The notes: generated by a model from the letters alone, not told the origin. 41,365 nt of DNA from JBDIBB01 sp039812685 (GCA_039812685.1 JBDIBB010000024.1:1-41365); one strand, 5' to 3'. Counted from the first letter of the stretch, positions 15,912 through 25,549 are shown. Numbers and translations: made by a program.

Positions 15912-18617
15912 GTGCGGCTGTTCAGGCTGTTCATCCTCAGGTTCCTGCGCCGCGAGCCGCTGCGCCCGGCCGTGGCCGCCTTCGGCGTCGCGCTGGGCGT
16001 CGCGGTTGTGGTGGCCATCCGGCTGGCCAACGCGAGCTCGCTCCAGGGCTTCAGCGCCGCGCTCGACGCCATGTCGGGCAAGGTGTCGGTGGAGATCACG
16101 GGCGCCGGCGCCGGGGTGGGCGAGGACGACCTGGCGCGGATGGGGTGGCTGCGCGAGTACGGCGCGGTGAGCCCGGTGATCGAGGGCGACGCCATCATCC
16201 GGACCGGCGGCGACGGAGAGGATGGTCGTCCGGGGCCGGCGCGCGGCGAACTGGTGCGCGTGCTGGGCGTCGACATGCTGCGCGACCGGCCGCTGCGCGA
16301 GTACCGGCTGCTGGAGGTGGGCGGCGGCAGCGAGCCGGCGGACGCGTGGCCGGGCCAGGATCCCGGGCCGGCGCGCGAGCCGCGCGAGGCGCGGGCCGGT
16401 TCGTCCCCGCGCGCGGCGTCACCCACGCGCCAGCCGACGGCGCAGGAGTTCCTCTCGCTCCTCCTCGACCCGCACACCATCGTCCTCACCGCGAAGTTCG
16501 CGCGACGGCACGACGTGGCGATCGGCTCGCGCGTGCGGCTGATCATCGGCGACCGCGAGGCGGCGTTCACCGTGCGCGGGCTGCTGCGCGAGGAGGGGCC
16601 GGGCGCGCTGCTCGACGGCAACGTGGCGCTGATGGACATCGCCGCGGCGCAGTGGGCGCTGGGCCGCCTCGGCGCCGTCGATCGCGTGGACGTGCAGCTG
16701 CGCGACCCGTCGGCCATCGACCGCGCCGAGCGGGAGATCGCGGCGCGGCTGCCGGCGGGGCTCTCGGCGCAGCGGCCGGCCCGGCGCGGCGCGCAGGTGG
16801 AGCGGATGCTGGCCGCCTTCCATCTGAACCTCACCGCGCTCTCGTGGGTGGCGCTGCTGGTCGGCCTGTTCCTCGTCTACAACACCGTGTCGGCGTCGGC
16901 CATTGCGCGGCGCGCGGAGGTCGGCACGCTGCGCGCGCTCGGCGTGTCGCGGCACGCGGTGCTCGCGCTGTTCCTCGGCGAGGCGATGCTGGTCGCCCTG
17001 GCCGGCTGGATCGTGGGCGTCGGGCTGGGCCGGCTGCTCGCCGACGTCGCCGTCGGCCTCACGTCGGCCACCGTGAGCACGTTGTACATCACGGCCGCGG
17101 CGGCGCCGCCGGCGCTGCGCGCCGCCGACGTCCTGGTGGCGCTGGCCATCGCCGTGCCATTGTCGCTGGCCGCCGCGGCGCTGCCGGCCCTCGAGGCGTC
17201 GCGCGTGCCGCCGCTCGCGGCCATCCGCGGCGCCGATCGTCTCGAGACCCGCTTCAGGCTGGGCGGCCGCCGCCTGCTGGCGCCGCTCGTGCTGCTGGCG
17301 CTCGGCGCCTGGCTGGCGCGGCTGCCGCCGATTGGCGGGCTGCCGCTGGCGGGCTTCGCGTCGGCCTTCGCGCTGGTGTTCGGCGCCGCGTTCCTCGTGC
17401 CGCTGGTGCTGTTCGCCGTCGGCCGCCTGGGCCGCCGCGCGTCGGGCCGCCTGCTGGGCGTGGCCGGCACGCTCGCCAACGCGAACCTGGCGGGCGCCAT
17501 CCCGCGCGTGGCCGTGCCGGTGGCCGCGCTGGCGGTGAGCCTGTCGATGATGGCCGCGATCGCGATCATGATCGGCAGCTTCCGCGACACGGTGGTCTAC
17601 TGGGTGGGGCAGACGCTGCGGGCCGACCTGTTCGTCGCGCCCGGCGCCAGGACGCGCGGCGCCGGCACGGCGCCGCTGTCGGAGGAGGTGGAGCGCCTGG
17701 TCTCGCACCACCGGCTGGTGGCCGCCGTCGATCGCTTCCGCAACACCCCCATCATCGTCGACGACCTGCCGGCGATGCTCACGGCGCAGGACTTCGGCGT
17801 GGTGAGCGCGCGGGGCAGCCTCGTGTTCAAGGCGCCGGCCGACGGGCTGGCGCGCATGCGCGAGGCGGCGGGCCGTGACGAGGTGGTGGTGTCCGAGCCC
17901 TTCGCCAACCGGCACCGGCTGCGCGTGGGCGAGGCCGTGGCGCTGCCGACGCCCGCGGGGCCGCATCGCTTCGTGGTGGTGGGGATCTACTACGACTACT
18001 CGAGCGACCGCGGCGTGGTGGCGATGGATCAGCGCACCTACGCGCGGCATTACGGCGCGTGGCGGCCGACGGGGCTGTCGGTGTACGTGCGCGAGGGCGC
18101 CGGGCCGGAGGCGGTGCGCGACGAGCTGCTGCGCGCGATGGCGCCGGACCAGCGCGTGTTCATCCACACCAACGCGTCGCTGCGCCGCGAGGTGCTGCGG
18201 ATCTTCGACGCGACGTTCGCCATCACCTACGCGCTGGAGATCATCGCCATCCTCGTCGCGATCATGGGCGTGGCGGGCACGCTGCTGACGCTGATCCTCG
18301 AGCGCCGGCGCGAGATCGCGATGCTGCGGCTGGTGGGCGCCGGCCGGCGGCAGGTGCGGCGCATGGTGGTGATCGAGGCGGTGATGATCGGCGCGGCCAG
18401 CCAGGGCGTGGGTCTGCTGGTGGGCGTGCTGCTGTCGCTGGTCCTCGTGTTCGTCATCAACTACCAGAGCTTCGGCTGGTCGATCCAGTTCCACATGCCG
18501 TGGGCCTTCCTCGCCCGGATGACGCTGGCCGTCCTCCTCGCCACGGCGCTGGCGGGGCTGTATCCCGCGCGGCTCGCCTCGCGGATGCACGTCGCCGCGG
18601 AGATGGGGGAGGAATGA
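15912..18617 (+). CDS. FtsX-family ABC permease (AttF/G-like)
   Basis: A permease of about 901 residues with two FtsX domains. It has an N-terminal membrane helix, a large extracytoplasmic domain, then helices around ALSWVALLVGLFLVYNTV with the cytoplasmic AEVGTLRALGVS motif. A second extracytoplasmic domain and a C-terminal set of helices around LEIIAILVAIMGVAGTLL with EIAMLRLVGAGR complete it. This is the fused-permease layout of lipoprotein- or lipid-handling exporters. Start choice: GTG at 15912 gives the family-like VRLFRLFILRFLRREPLR, two bases after the ATPase stop; GTG at 15903 and GTG at 15876 (overlapping the ATPase) are alternatives. Its stop overlaps the next start (ATGA). Confidence 0.88.
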   Translation: MRLFRLFILRFLRREPLRPAVAAFGVALGVAVVVAIRLANASSLQGFSAALDAMSGKVSVEITGAGAGVGEDDLARMGWLREYGAVSPVIEGDAIIRTGGDGEDGRPGPARGELVRVLGVDMLRDRPLREYRLLEVGGGSEPADAWPGQDPGPAREPREARAGSSPRAASPTRQPTAQEFLSLLLDPHTIVLTAKFARRHDVAIGSRVRLIIGDREAAFTVRGLLREEGPGALLDGNVALMDIAAAQWALGRLGAVDRVDVQLRDPSAIDRAEREIAARLPAGLSAQRPARRGAQVERMLAAFHLNLTALSWVALLVGLFLVYNTVSASAIARRAEVGTLRALGVSRHAVLALFLGEAMLVALAGWIVGVGLGRLLADVAVGLTSATVSTLYITAAAAPPALRAADVLVALAIAVPLSLAAAALPALEASRVPPLAAIRGADRLETRFRLGGRRLLAPLVLLALGAWLARLPPIGGLPLAGFASAFALVFGAAFLVPLVLFAVGRLGRRASGRLLGVAGTLANANLAGAIPRVAVPVAALAVSLSMMAAIAIMIGSFRDTVVYWVGQTLRADLFVAPGARTRGAGTAPLSEEVERLVSHHRLVAAVDRFRNTPIIVDDLPAMLTAQDFGVVSARGSLVFKAPADGLARMREAAGRDEVVVSEPFANRHRLRVGEAVALPTPAGPHRFVVVGIYYDYSSDRGVVAMDQRTYARHYGAWRPTGLSVYVREGAGPEAVRDELLRAMAPDQRVFIHTNASLRREVLRIFDATFAITYALEIIAILVAIMGVAGTLLTLILERRREIAMLRLVGAGRRQVRRMVVIEAVMIGAASQGVGLLVGVLLSLVLVFVINYQSFGWSIQFHMPWAFLARMTLAVLLATALAGLYPARLASRMHVAAEMGEE

Positions 18618-19789
18618 TCGGGGCCTGGGGCTTGGGGCTTGGGGCCTGGGGCCGGGAGTCCCGCTTCGCTCACCTTTCCGGGGGCCCGCTTCGCACCCGC
18701 GTTGCCGCATTGGTCGCGGCGTTCATCCTGCTCGCCATCTCGACGTTTGCCGCCGACTGGAAGCCGGCCGATCCCGCCTGCCGGATCGAGCTGCCGCGCG
18801 ATCACGCGGCGCATCCCGACGCGAAGATCGAGTGGTGGTACTACACCGGCAACCTCACGGCCGCTGACGGGCGGCGCTTCGGCTACCAGCTCACGTTCTT
18901 CCGCGCCGGCGTCGACCCGCGGCCCGTCAACCCGTCGCGCTGGGCGGTGCGCGACCTGTATCTCGCGCACTTCGCCATCAGCGACCTCTCGCGGGGCCGG
19001 CATCTCTATGCCGACCGGCTGAACCGCGCGGGCGTGGGGTGGGCAGGGGCGCTGGCTGCCGGCTACCGCGTGTGGAACGAGGACTGGGAGGTGGCGCTCG
19101 ACGGGGCCGGGCGACACCGGCTGCGCGCCGCCGATGGCGGCATGGTGCTCGACCTCGTGCTGGAGGAGGGCAAGCCCGCGGCGCTGCACGGCGAGTCGGG
19201 CTACAGCCGGAAGGGGCCGTCGCCGGGCAACGCCTCGCACTACTACTCGCTCACGCGCATGCCGACGCGCGGCACGCTCACGGTGGACGGCGAGCGCGTG
19301 GAGGTGACCGGCGCGAGCTGGATGGACCATGAGTTCGGATCGAGCTTCCTCGAGCCCGGGCAGCGCGGCTGGGACTGGTTCTCCGTGCAGTTCGACGATG
19401 GGACCGAGATGATGCTGTTCCAGATCAGGCGCGGTGACGGGAGGGCCGATCCGTTTGCGAGCGGCACGCTCGTCGACGCGGCGGGGCGCGTGACGCATCT
19501 CGACGCGCGGTCGTTCGCGCTGGAGCCGGGCGCGACGTGGACCTCGCCGGCCAGCGGCGGGCGCTATCCCGTGGCGTGGAAGGTGTTGGTGCCCGGCGCG
19601 GGGCTGGCGCTGGACGTGCGCGCCGCGTTCCCCGCGCAGGAACTGCGCACGGAGGACTCGACGGCGGTCACCTACTGGGAGGGCGCGATCGAGGTGTCGG
19701 GCGTGCGGGCCGGCCGGCCGCTGACGGGGCGAGGCTACCTGGAGATGACCGGTTACGCGGGGCGCGACATGAGCGAGGTGCTGCGGTAG
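18614..19789 (+). CDS. secreted lipocalin-like AttH/CrtC-type protein
   Basis: The 391-residue product carries the AttH/CrtC-type lipocalin-like fold: KIEWWYYTGNL, FGYQLTFFRAGVDPR, DLYLAHFAISDLSRG, ASHYYSLTRMPTRGTL, ASWMDHEFGSSFLE and GYLEMTGYAG. A hydrophobic segment near residues 29-46 (VAALVAAFILLAISTFA) looks like a signal peptide, so the protein probably acts in the periplasm. With the ATPase and FtsX permease it forms an AttEFGH-like operon, where the last protein is thought to handle a lipophilic or sugar-derived ligand. The ATG overlaps the permease stop (ATGA), but the first 14 codons (MIGAWGLGLGAWG) are made by the dispersed G-rich repeat, so the native start may lie downstream. Confidence 0.82.
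   Translation: MIGAWGLGLGAWGRESRFAHLSGGPLRTRVAALVAAFILLAISTFAADWKPADPACRIELPRDHAAHPDAKIEWWYYTGNLTAADGRRFGYQLTFFRAGVDPRPVNPSRWAVRDLYLAHFAISDLSRGRHLYADRLNRAGVGWAGALAAGYRVWNEDWEVALDGAGRHRLRAADGGMVLDLVLEEGKPAALHGESGYSRKGPSPGNASHYYSLTRMPTRGTLTVDGERVEVTGASWMDHEFGSSFLEPGQRGWDWFSVQFDDGTEMMLFQIRRGDGRADPFASGTLVDAAGRVTHLDARSFALEPGATWTSPASGGRYPVAWKVLVPGAGLALDVRAAFPAQELRTEDSTAVTYWEGAIEVSGVRAGRPLTGRGYLEMTGYAGRDMSEVLR
18620..18653 (+). repeat. dispersed G-rich repeat, copy B
   Basis: Four to five units of GGGGCCT/GGGGCTT lie immediately after the FtsX permease stop codon and within the 5' end of the lipocalin gene. The phrase is the same as at 10041 and, on the other strand, 28833. It is followed by CGCTTCGC motifs (around 18661 and 18690) like those beside copy C. 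Confidence 0.85.
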
Positions 19790-19831
19790 CCGGCAGGCGA
19801 CGGGGCCGTGGGACGTGGCCGGGGCGGGCCA

Positions 19832-19872
19832 GAAATTGGACCCGACCCCGAAATTAGACCCGACCCCGAAAT
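19832..19872 (+). repeat. 18-bp tandem repeat overlapping the RND pump stop codon
   Basis: The phrase GAAATTrGACCCGACCCC occurs twice in tandem, followed by a partial third copy (GAAATGG). The minus-strand stop codon TAA (19854-19856) of the RND transporter and its last residues (FRGRV) lie inside the repeat. Similar GGGGTC-AATT phrases are often seen scattered in other genomes, which is recollection and not checked here. Confidence 0.85.
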
Positions 19873-22800
19873 GGTCGCCGAAGCCACCCGAACACCACCG
19901 ACGGCCTCAGATCGTCCAGATACGTGTAGACCACGGGCACGACGATGAGCGAGAGCAGCGTGGAGGTGATCAGCCCCCCGATCACCGCGCGGGCCATGGG
20001 CGCCCGCAGCTCGGCGCCGGCGCCGATGGCGAAGGCCAGCGGCAGCATGCCGAAGATCATCGCGAGCGTCGTCATCAGGATGGGCCGCAGGCGCGTGGTG
20101 CCCGCCTGGATCAGCGCCTGGTGGCGCGGCGCGCCGGCGGCGCGCGCCTGGTTGGCGAAGTCCACCAGCAGGATGGCGTTCTTGGTGACGAGGCCCATGA
20201 GCATGATCAGGCCGATCATGCTCATCATGTTGAGGTTGTCACCGGTCAGGCGCAGGCCCAGCGCCACGCCCACCAGCGAGAGCGGCAGCGACAGCATGAT
20301 CGACAGCGGGTGGACGAACGACCCGAACTGCGACGCCAGGATCAGGTAGATGAACACCACGGCGAGCAGCAGCGCCTCGAACATGTTGGCGAACATGTCC
20401 GCGAGCTCCTCGGCGTCCCCGCCCGGCACGATGTCGTAGCCCGCCGGCAGGTCGAGGCGCGCGGCCGCCGCGTCGATCTCGGCCGTGAGGTCGCCGAGCG
20501 CGCGGCCGTCGGGATTGGCCGACACGCGCACCTCGCGCTGGAGGTCGCGCCGCCGGATCGTGGAGGGCCCGCTCGCCGGCACCGCCCTCGCCACCTCGCG
20601 CACGGGCAGGAGAATCTTGTCGCCGAAGCTGTCGTCCTTGTTCGACGGCAGCATGAGCCGCAGCACGTCGTCGGCGTAGCGGCGCTCGTCGGCGCGCAGG
20701 CGCACGCGCACGTCGTGGCTGTCGCCAACCTCGTCCTCGATGGTCGTCGCCACCTCGCCCACCAGGCCGGCACGCAGCGTGGTGGCGAGCGTGGCGACGT
20801 TGATGCCGACGTCGCCGGCGCGGTCGCGGTCGACCTCGATCCGCAGCTCGGGCTTCGACTTCTCGAGGCTCGTCTCGATGTCGGCGATGCCGCCGATCCG
20901 CTCCATCTCGGCCATCAGCGCGTGCGAGATGCGGTCGAGTTCGTCCACCTCGGCGCCGCGCACCGAGATCTGGATCGGCTTCTGGCCGAACTGGCCCGCC
21001 TCGACGAGGCCGAAGGAGATGCCGGGAACCTGCCTCACCTGGGCGCGCGCCTCGCGCAACACCTGGGAGAACGTCTTGCCCTCGCGCGTCTTCAGCTTCA
21101 CGTAGATCGTGCCCTCGTTGACGGGTCGGAACACGGTGCCCGCCTCGCCGATGGCGGTGTAGGTGTAGTCGACGTCGGGCAGTTCCTTCAGCCGCCGCAC
21201 GATCTCCTGGGCGCGCTCGCCGGTCTCCCGCAGCGTGGTGCCGGGCGTCGCCTTGAACTGCACCTGGTACTCGCCGCGGTTGAAGTCAGGCATGAAGTCG
21301 CCGCCGAGGCTGGCCAGCAGCGGCAGCGCGCCGAGGAAGGCCGCCAGCGCGAGGCCGAGCACCGACAGGCGATGGCGCAGCGCCCAGTCGAGCAGGCGCT
21401 CGTAGCCGACGTGCAGCCGGTCGAACCAGTGATTGAAGGCCTGCAGCCAGCGGCCGAGGAACGTGGTGTGCCGGCCCTGCTCGATGTCGGGGTCGATCCA
21501 TCGCGAGGAGAGCATCGGGTCGAGCGTGAAGCTCACGAACAGCGACACGAGCACGGCGGCCGCCACGGTGATGCCGAACTCGTAGAAGAACTGGCCGACC
21601 ATGCCGCCCATGAAGGCCACCGGGACGAACACGGCGATGATGGTGAAGGTGGTGGCCATCACCGCCAGCCCGATCTCCGCGGTGCCGTCGCGCGCGGCGT
21701 CGAAGTGGTCCTTGCCGCGCTGCAGGTGGCGCACGATGTTCTCGCGCACGACGATCGCATCGTCGATGAGCATGCCGATGGCGAGCGAGAGCCCCATCAG
21801 CGTGAGCACGTTGAGCGTGAAGCCGAGGGCGCGCATGGCGATGAAGGCCGACACCACCGAGATCGGCAGCGTGAGGCCGGTGATCACCGTCGACCGCCAC
21901 GAGTTGAGGAAGACGTAGACGATCAGCACGGTGAGCAGCCCGCCGAGCAGCAGCGTCACCTGCACGTCCTCGATCGACTCGCGGATGAACGTGGAGTCGT
22001 CGCGGATGATCGAGAGCGAGACGCCGGGCGGCAGCTCCGTGTTGAGCCGCGCCACGGCGGCGCGCACGCCGTCGGCGACCTCCACCGTGTTGGCGCCCGA
22101 CTGCTTCTGCACGTCGAGCGCGAGCGCCGGCCGCGTGTCGAGCATCGCCAGGTTGCGCGGCTGCTCGATGCCATCGACCACCGTCGCCACGTCGCGCACG
22201 AGGATGGCGGCGCCGTTGACCTGCTTCACCGGGATGCGGCCGATCTGCGCGGCCGTGCGGCCGCGCGCGGCCACGCGCACCAGCGCCTCGGTGGCGCCGC
22301 GATCGGCCGATCCGGCCGGCGCGTCGACGTTCTCGCGCTGCAGGCCCGCCACCACCTCGGCGAGCGAGATGCGGTAGGCCTCGAGCCGCGGGCGATCGAC
22401 CACCACCTGGATCTCGCGATTGGCCTCGCCCACGAGGTTCACCGAGCCGACGCCGGCCACCGTCTCGAGCCGGCGCTTGACGACCTTGTCGGCGAGGTTC
22501 GAGGCGGCCACCGGCGTCAGCCCCTCGGCGTTGACGGCCACCGACACCACCGGCATCTCGGTGGGATCCAGGCGCAGCACGAGCGGTTCCTCGATCTCGC
22601 GCGGCAGATCGGCCCGGATCGCGGCCACCTTGCTCCGCACGTCCTGCGCGGCCACCTGCGAGGGCACCTCCAGCCGGAAGATGACGACGATGTTCGAGAG
22701 GCTCTCCTGCGAGGTCGACTCGACGTGCCGCACGCCCTCGACGGTGTTGATCACCTCCTCGATCTTCCGGGTGACGTCGCGCTCGACGGTCTCCGGCGAC

Positions 22801-22961
22801 GCGCCGGCATAGCGCGTGGTGACGGTGACGACGGGGAAGTCGATGTCGGGGAACTGGTCGACCCGGAGCTGCCGGTACGAACTGACGCCCAGCACCGCGA
22901 GCGCCACCATCATCATGGTCGCGAAGACGGGCTGCCTGATCGAGAGGTTGCTGAGGAACAT
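19854..22961 (-). CDS. RND efflux transporter permease (HAE1 family)
   Basis: A full-length 1035-residue RND pump of the AcrB/MexB type. It opens MFLSNLSIRQPVFATMMMVALAV, followed by the periplasmic porter domain (YAGASPETVERDVT, VEGVRHVES). The TM4 motif LAIGMLIDDAIVV at about 396-406 has the two proton-relay aspartates. The second half has DFMPDFNRGEYQV and the closing helices around LMGLVTKNAILLVDFA. It should expel lipophilic or amphipathic compounds using the proton gradient, together with the adaptor and TolC-like proteins encoded upstream. The substrate cannot be told from sequence. The last five residues and stop are provided by the 18-bp repeat, so the original C-terminus may have been longer. 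Confidence 0.95.
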   Translation of the reverse strand: MFLSNLSIRQPVFATMMMVALAVLGVSSYRQLRVDQFPDIDFPVVTVTTRYAGASPETVERDVTRKIEEVINTVEGVRHVESTSQESLSNIVVIFRLEVPSQVAAQDVRSKVAAIRADLPREIEEPLVLRLDPTEMPVVSVAVNAEGLTPVAASNLADKVVKRRLETVAGVGSVNLVGEANREIQVVVDRPRLEAYRISLAEVVAGLQRENVDAPAGSADRGATEALVRVAARGRTAAQIGRIPVKQVNGAAILVRDVATVVDGIEQPRNLAMLDTRPALALDVQKQSGANTVEVADGVRAAVARLNTELPPGVSLSIIRDDSTFIRESIEDVQVTLLLGGLLTVLIVYVFLNSWRSTVITGLTLPISVVSAFIAMRALGFTLNVLTLMGLSLAIGMLIDDAIVVRENIVRHLQRGKDHFDAARDGTAEIGLAVMATTFTIIAVFVPVAFMGGMVGQFFYEFGITVAAAVLVSLFVSFTLDPMLSSRWIDPDIEQGRHTTFLGRWLQAFNHWFDRLHVGYERLLDWALRHRLSVLGLALAAFLGALPLLASLGGDFMPDFNRGEYQVQFKATPGTTLRETGERAQEIVRRLKELPDVDYTYTAIGEAGTVFRPVNEGTIYVKLKTREGKTFSQVLREARAQVRQVPGISFGLVEAGQFGQKPIQISVRGAEVDELDRISHALMAEMERIGGIADIETSLEKSKPELRIEVDRDRAGDVGINVATLATTLRAGLVGEVATTIEDEVGDSHDVRVRLRADERRYADDVLRLMLPSNKDDSFGDKILLPVREVARAVPASGPSTIRRRDLQREVRVSANPDGRALGDLTAEIDAAAARLDLPAGYDIVPGGDAEELADMFANMFEALLLAVVFIYLILASQFGSFVHPLSIMLSLPLSLVGVALGLRLTGDNLNMMSMIGLIMLMGLVTKNAILLVDFANQARAAGAPRHQALIQAGTTRLRPILMTTLAMIFGMLPLAFAIGAGAELRAPMARAVIGGLITSTLLSLIVVPVVYTYLDDLRPSVVFGWLRRPFRGRV

Positions 22962-23053
22962 GGTGCGTCAGATCCTGAAGCTCAACATCGCGCAGCGCGC
23001 GCGCATCGTCGGCCGGCCGGCAGGCGGCGCGAGAGCGGCCTGCCGGGGTCCGG

Positions 23054-24196
23054 TCATCCCTGTGGTCCCCCGGCGCCGCCGTTCCGGACCTCAACCGTCG
23101 CGCCAGAGGCGAGCGACACGGGGGGATCGACCACCACGGTGTCGCCCGGAGCCAGCCCGCGCGTCACCTGCACCAGGTCGGCGTCCTCGATGCCGAGCAG
23201 CACCTCGCGCCGATCGGCGCGGCCACCGGCCACCACGAAGACGTGCGCGATGTCGGGCCGCACGCCGTCGCGCACGAGCGCGGCAGGCGGCACCACGATG
23301 GCGCCGGCCACCTCGCGCACGTCCACCTCGGCGCGCGCGAACAGGCCGGCGATCAGCCGATCGCCGCCCGGCACCTGCACGACCACCTCGAAGGTGCGGC
23401 TGCGCTCGTCGACCATGGGCGTGATGCGCGCCAGCGATCCCTGCGTGCGCCAGTCGGGCAGGGCGTCCACGGTGACGGTGACGGCGTTGCCCACCCGCAC
23501 GCCGTCGTAGTCGGCCGAGGGCACCTGCGCCCGGAACTCGAGCACCGCATCGTCGACCAGCGTGAGGATGGGGACGCCGGGGGCGAGCAGCGTGCCGACG
23601 TCGGCCAGGCGCCGCGCGATGCGGCCCGCGAAGGGGGCCTTCACCGCGGCGCGTTCGACCGCGTGCCGCGCGATGGCGGTCTCGGCGCGCACCTGCGCGA
23701 GCGAGGCCTGCGCCACCTGCAGCGCCACCTGCGCCGCAAGCCGATCCTTGTCGGTGATGCCGCCGGTCTTCACGAGCTGATCGGCGCGGTCGCTCTCGGC
23801 GCGGGCGTGCGCGCAGTTGGCCTCGGCGACGGCCAGCGCAGCCGTGGCGCGGTCCAGCGCGAGCGTGAAGTCGGTGGCGTCGAGCAGCGCAATGGTCTCC
23901 CCCTCACGCACCCGCGCGCCCTCGTCCTTCAGCAGGCGCACCATGCGCGCCGAGACCTCGGCCGCCACGTTCACCTGCGCGCGGGGCCGCAGCGTGCCGG
24001 TCAGCTCGAGGCGCTCGCGCAGGGCGCGCGAGGCGACGGCCGTGGTGCGCACCGGCACGGCCGTCGCCGTCAGTGCGGCATCGGCCGGCGCGGGCGCCGG
24101 CCGATGGCCGGAGGACGAGCAGGCGGCGGGCGCCAGCGCCAGCAGGAGCGCGGGCGCCAGCGCCCGCCACGGATCGGTTCGCGGAACTCGTGACAT
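23054..24196 (-). CDS. RND periplasmic adaptor (membrane fusion protein)
   Basis: The 380-residue product is a lipoprotein: LAPAACSSS gives a lipobox with Cys26. Then come the barrel-sandwich half-motif (VNVAAEVSARMVRLLKDEGARVREGE), a helical hairpin (ALAVAEANCAHARAESDRADQLVKTGG, LAAQVALQVAQASLAQVRAE), the second half-motif (VKAPFAGRIARRLADVGTLLAPG) and a beta-barrel domain. It bridges the inner-membrane pump and the outer-membrane channel. Fifteen bases separate it from the TolC-like gene, and 92 separate it from the pump gene. Confidence 0.93.
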   Translation of the reverse strand: MSRVPRTDPWRALAPALLLALAPAACSSSGHRPAPAPADAALTATAVPVRTTAVASRALRERLELTGTLRPRAQVNVAAEVSARMVRLLKDEGARVREGETIALLDATDFTLALDRATAALAVAEANCAHARAESDRADQLVKTGGITDKDRLAAQVALQVAQASLAQVRAETAIARHAVERAAVKAPFAGRIARRLADVGTLLAPGVPILTLVDDAVLEFRAQVPSADYDGVRVGNAVTVTVDALPDWRTQGSLARITPMVDERSRTFEVVVQVPGGDRLIAGLFARAEVDVREVAGAIVVPPAALVRDGVRPDIAHVFVVAGGRADRREVLLGIEDADLVQVTRGLAPGDTVVVDPPVSLASGATVEVRNGGAGGPQG

Positions 24197-24211
24197 GGTC
24201 CTCTGCCTGAC

Positions 24212-25537
24212 TTACGGGAGCGCCGCGGGATCGCGGCCCATGACGTACTGGAGCGTGGCGACGGCCTCGGCGTGGTCGTAGAGCGCCTGCGTGCGCGTCA
24301 GTTCGGCCACGGCCAGCGCCGTCTGCGCGTCGAGCAGGTCGATGAGCGTCGCCGCGCCGTACTCGAGGTTCGCCTGCGTCATCTCCACGGCGGAGCGCGC
24401 CTGCTCGATGTTGAGATCGGCGGCCGCCAGCACGCGGCGCGCGACGGTGAGCCGATCGTAGGCGGCCTTGGCCTCGAGCCGCACCTGGTTCTCCAGCGCG
24501 ACGACGTCGTGCCCCGCCTGCCGGCGACGGGCCTCGGCCTGCGCGATGCGGCCGTCGGCGCGGAAGCCGTCGAAGAGCGGCACCGTCACGACGACGCCCG
24601 TGCTCCATCGCGTGAAGTCGCTGTCGAAGAAGTTCCGGGGACGGCGCACCGAGTAGCCGAACTGGCCATTGAAGTCGAAGGTGGGCCGCTTCTCGCCGCG
24701 CGCCAGCCCCACGAACTCGGCGTTGACCTGCTCGTTGAGCTTCGCCGCGCGGATTTCGGGACGGGCGGCAATGGCCTCGGCCAGCACGGCCTCCAGCCCC
24801 GGATCGAAGCGCTGGAGCGTGAGCTGGTCGGCGGGATCCAGCGGCGCGTCGATCGGCCGCACCATCACGGCGTTCAGGTTGCCGAGCGCGAGCTCGACCT
24901 GGCCCTGCGCCCGGGCGAGCGCCGCCCGCGCGTTCTCGAGCGCCACCTGCGAGCGCAGCACGTCGAGCTCGGTGGCGACGCCCGCCTGGTGGCGCGTGCG
25001 CAGCACGTCGAGCTGCCGCTCGCGCTGGCGCACGGTGGCATCGGCCACGCGCACGTTCTCGCGCGTGAAGAGCAGCAGGTTGTAGGCCTGCACGGCGGCC
25101 AGGGCGACGGTCTGCCGGACACGGCGCTCGTCGGCGTGGCCGAAGTCGCGACCGAGACGCGCGGCGGTCAGCGCGTGACCGAGCTTGAAGCTGAAGAGGG
25201 TCTGCCGCACCGATCCGATGCCCTCGTAGAGGTTGGCGGCAACCGGACTGAGCGTGTCCCTGAACTCGGGCGGAAACTGGTCGAAGCTCGGGCTGTTGAG
25301 CAGGCTCGGATCGCGGAACCGCAGGCCGCTGGCCGTGAACCGCACGTCGGGCAGCGCGTCGGCGCGGGCTTCGAGGATGAGACCTTCGAGCCGCGAGACC
25401 TCGTCGGCCGCCCGCTGGACGGCCGGGTTGTTGCGCAGCGCCACCGAGACGACGTCGGCGCGCGACATGGGCTGGGCCGCGAGCAGCGTCGGGCACAGCA
25501 GCATGCAGAGGGGGAGAACCAGGGTGCGGCGTGACAT
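24212..25537 (-). CDS. TolC-family outer-membrane efflux protein
   Basis: A 441-residue outer-membrane channel subunit with a signal peptide (cleavage near LLAAQ, residue 22). It has two repeats of the TolC type: long heptad-rich helices (for example ENVRVADATVRQRERQLDVLRTRHQAGVATELDVL, and in the second half NIEQARSAVEMTQANLEYGAATLIDLLDAQTALAVAEL) separated by beta strands. The GVATELDVL and GAATLIDLLDAQ turns are hallmarks. It completes the tripartite efflux pump with the adaptor and RND genes. It is 12 bases after the TetR gene stop and shares its promoter. Confidence 0.93.
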   Translation of the reverse strand: MSRRTLVLPLCMLLCPTLLAAQPMSRADVVSVALRNNPAVQRAADEVSRLEGLILEARADALPDVRFTASGLRFRDPSLLNSPSFDQFPPEFRDTLSPVAANLYEGIGSVRQTLFSFKLGHALTAARLGRDFGHADERRVRQTVALAAVQAYNLLLFTRENVRVADATVRQRERQLDVLRTRHQAGVATELDVLRSQVALENARAALARAQGQVELALGNLNAVMVRPIDAPLDPADQLTLQRFDPGLEAVLAEAIAARPEIRAAKLNEQVNAEFVGLARGEKRPTFDFNGQFGYSVRRPRNFFDSDFTRWSTGVVVTVPLFDGFRADGRIAQAEARRRQAGHDVVALENQVRLEAKAAYDRLTVARRVLAAADLNIEQARSAVEMTQANLEYGAATLIDLLDAQTALAVAELTRTQALYDHAEAVATLQYVMGRDPAALP

Positions 25538-25549
25538 GTCTGTCGGGGC

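Noticed and set aside
13874..16834. A 986-residue minus-strand frame across the ABC transporter
   Set aside because: It crosses the BACON gene, the divergent spacer and the transporter genes in the wrong frame, and shows no domain.
19815..23510. A 1231-residue open frame on the plus strand opposite the RND pump
   Set aside because: Low-complexity His/Arg/Glu-rich translation of the antisense strand; the pump on the minus strand is unmistakable.
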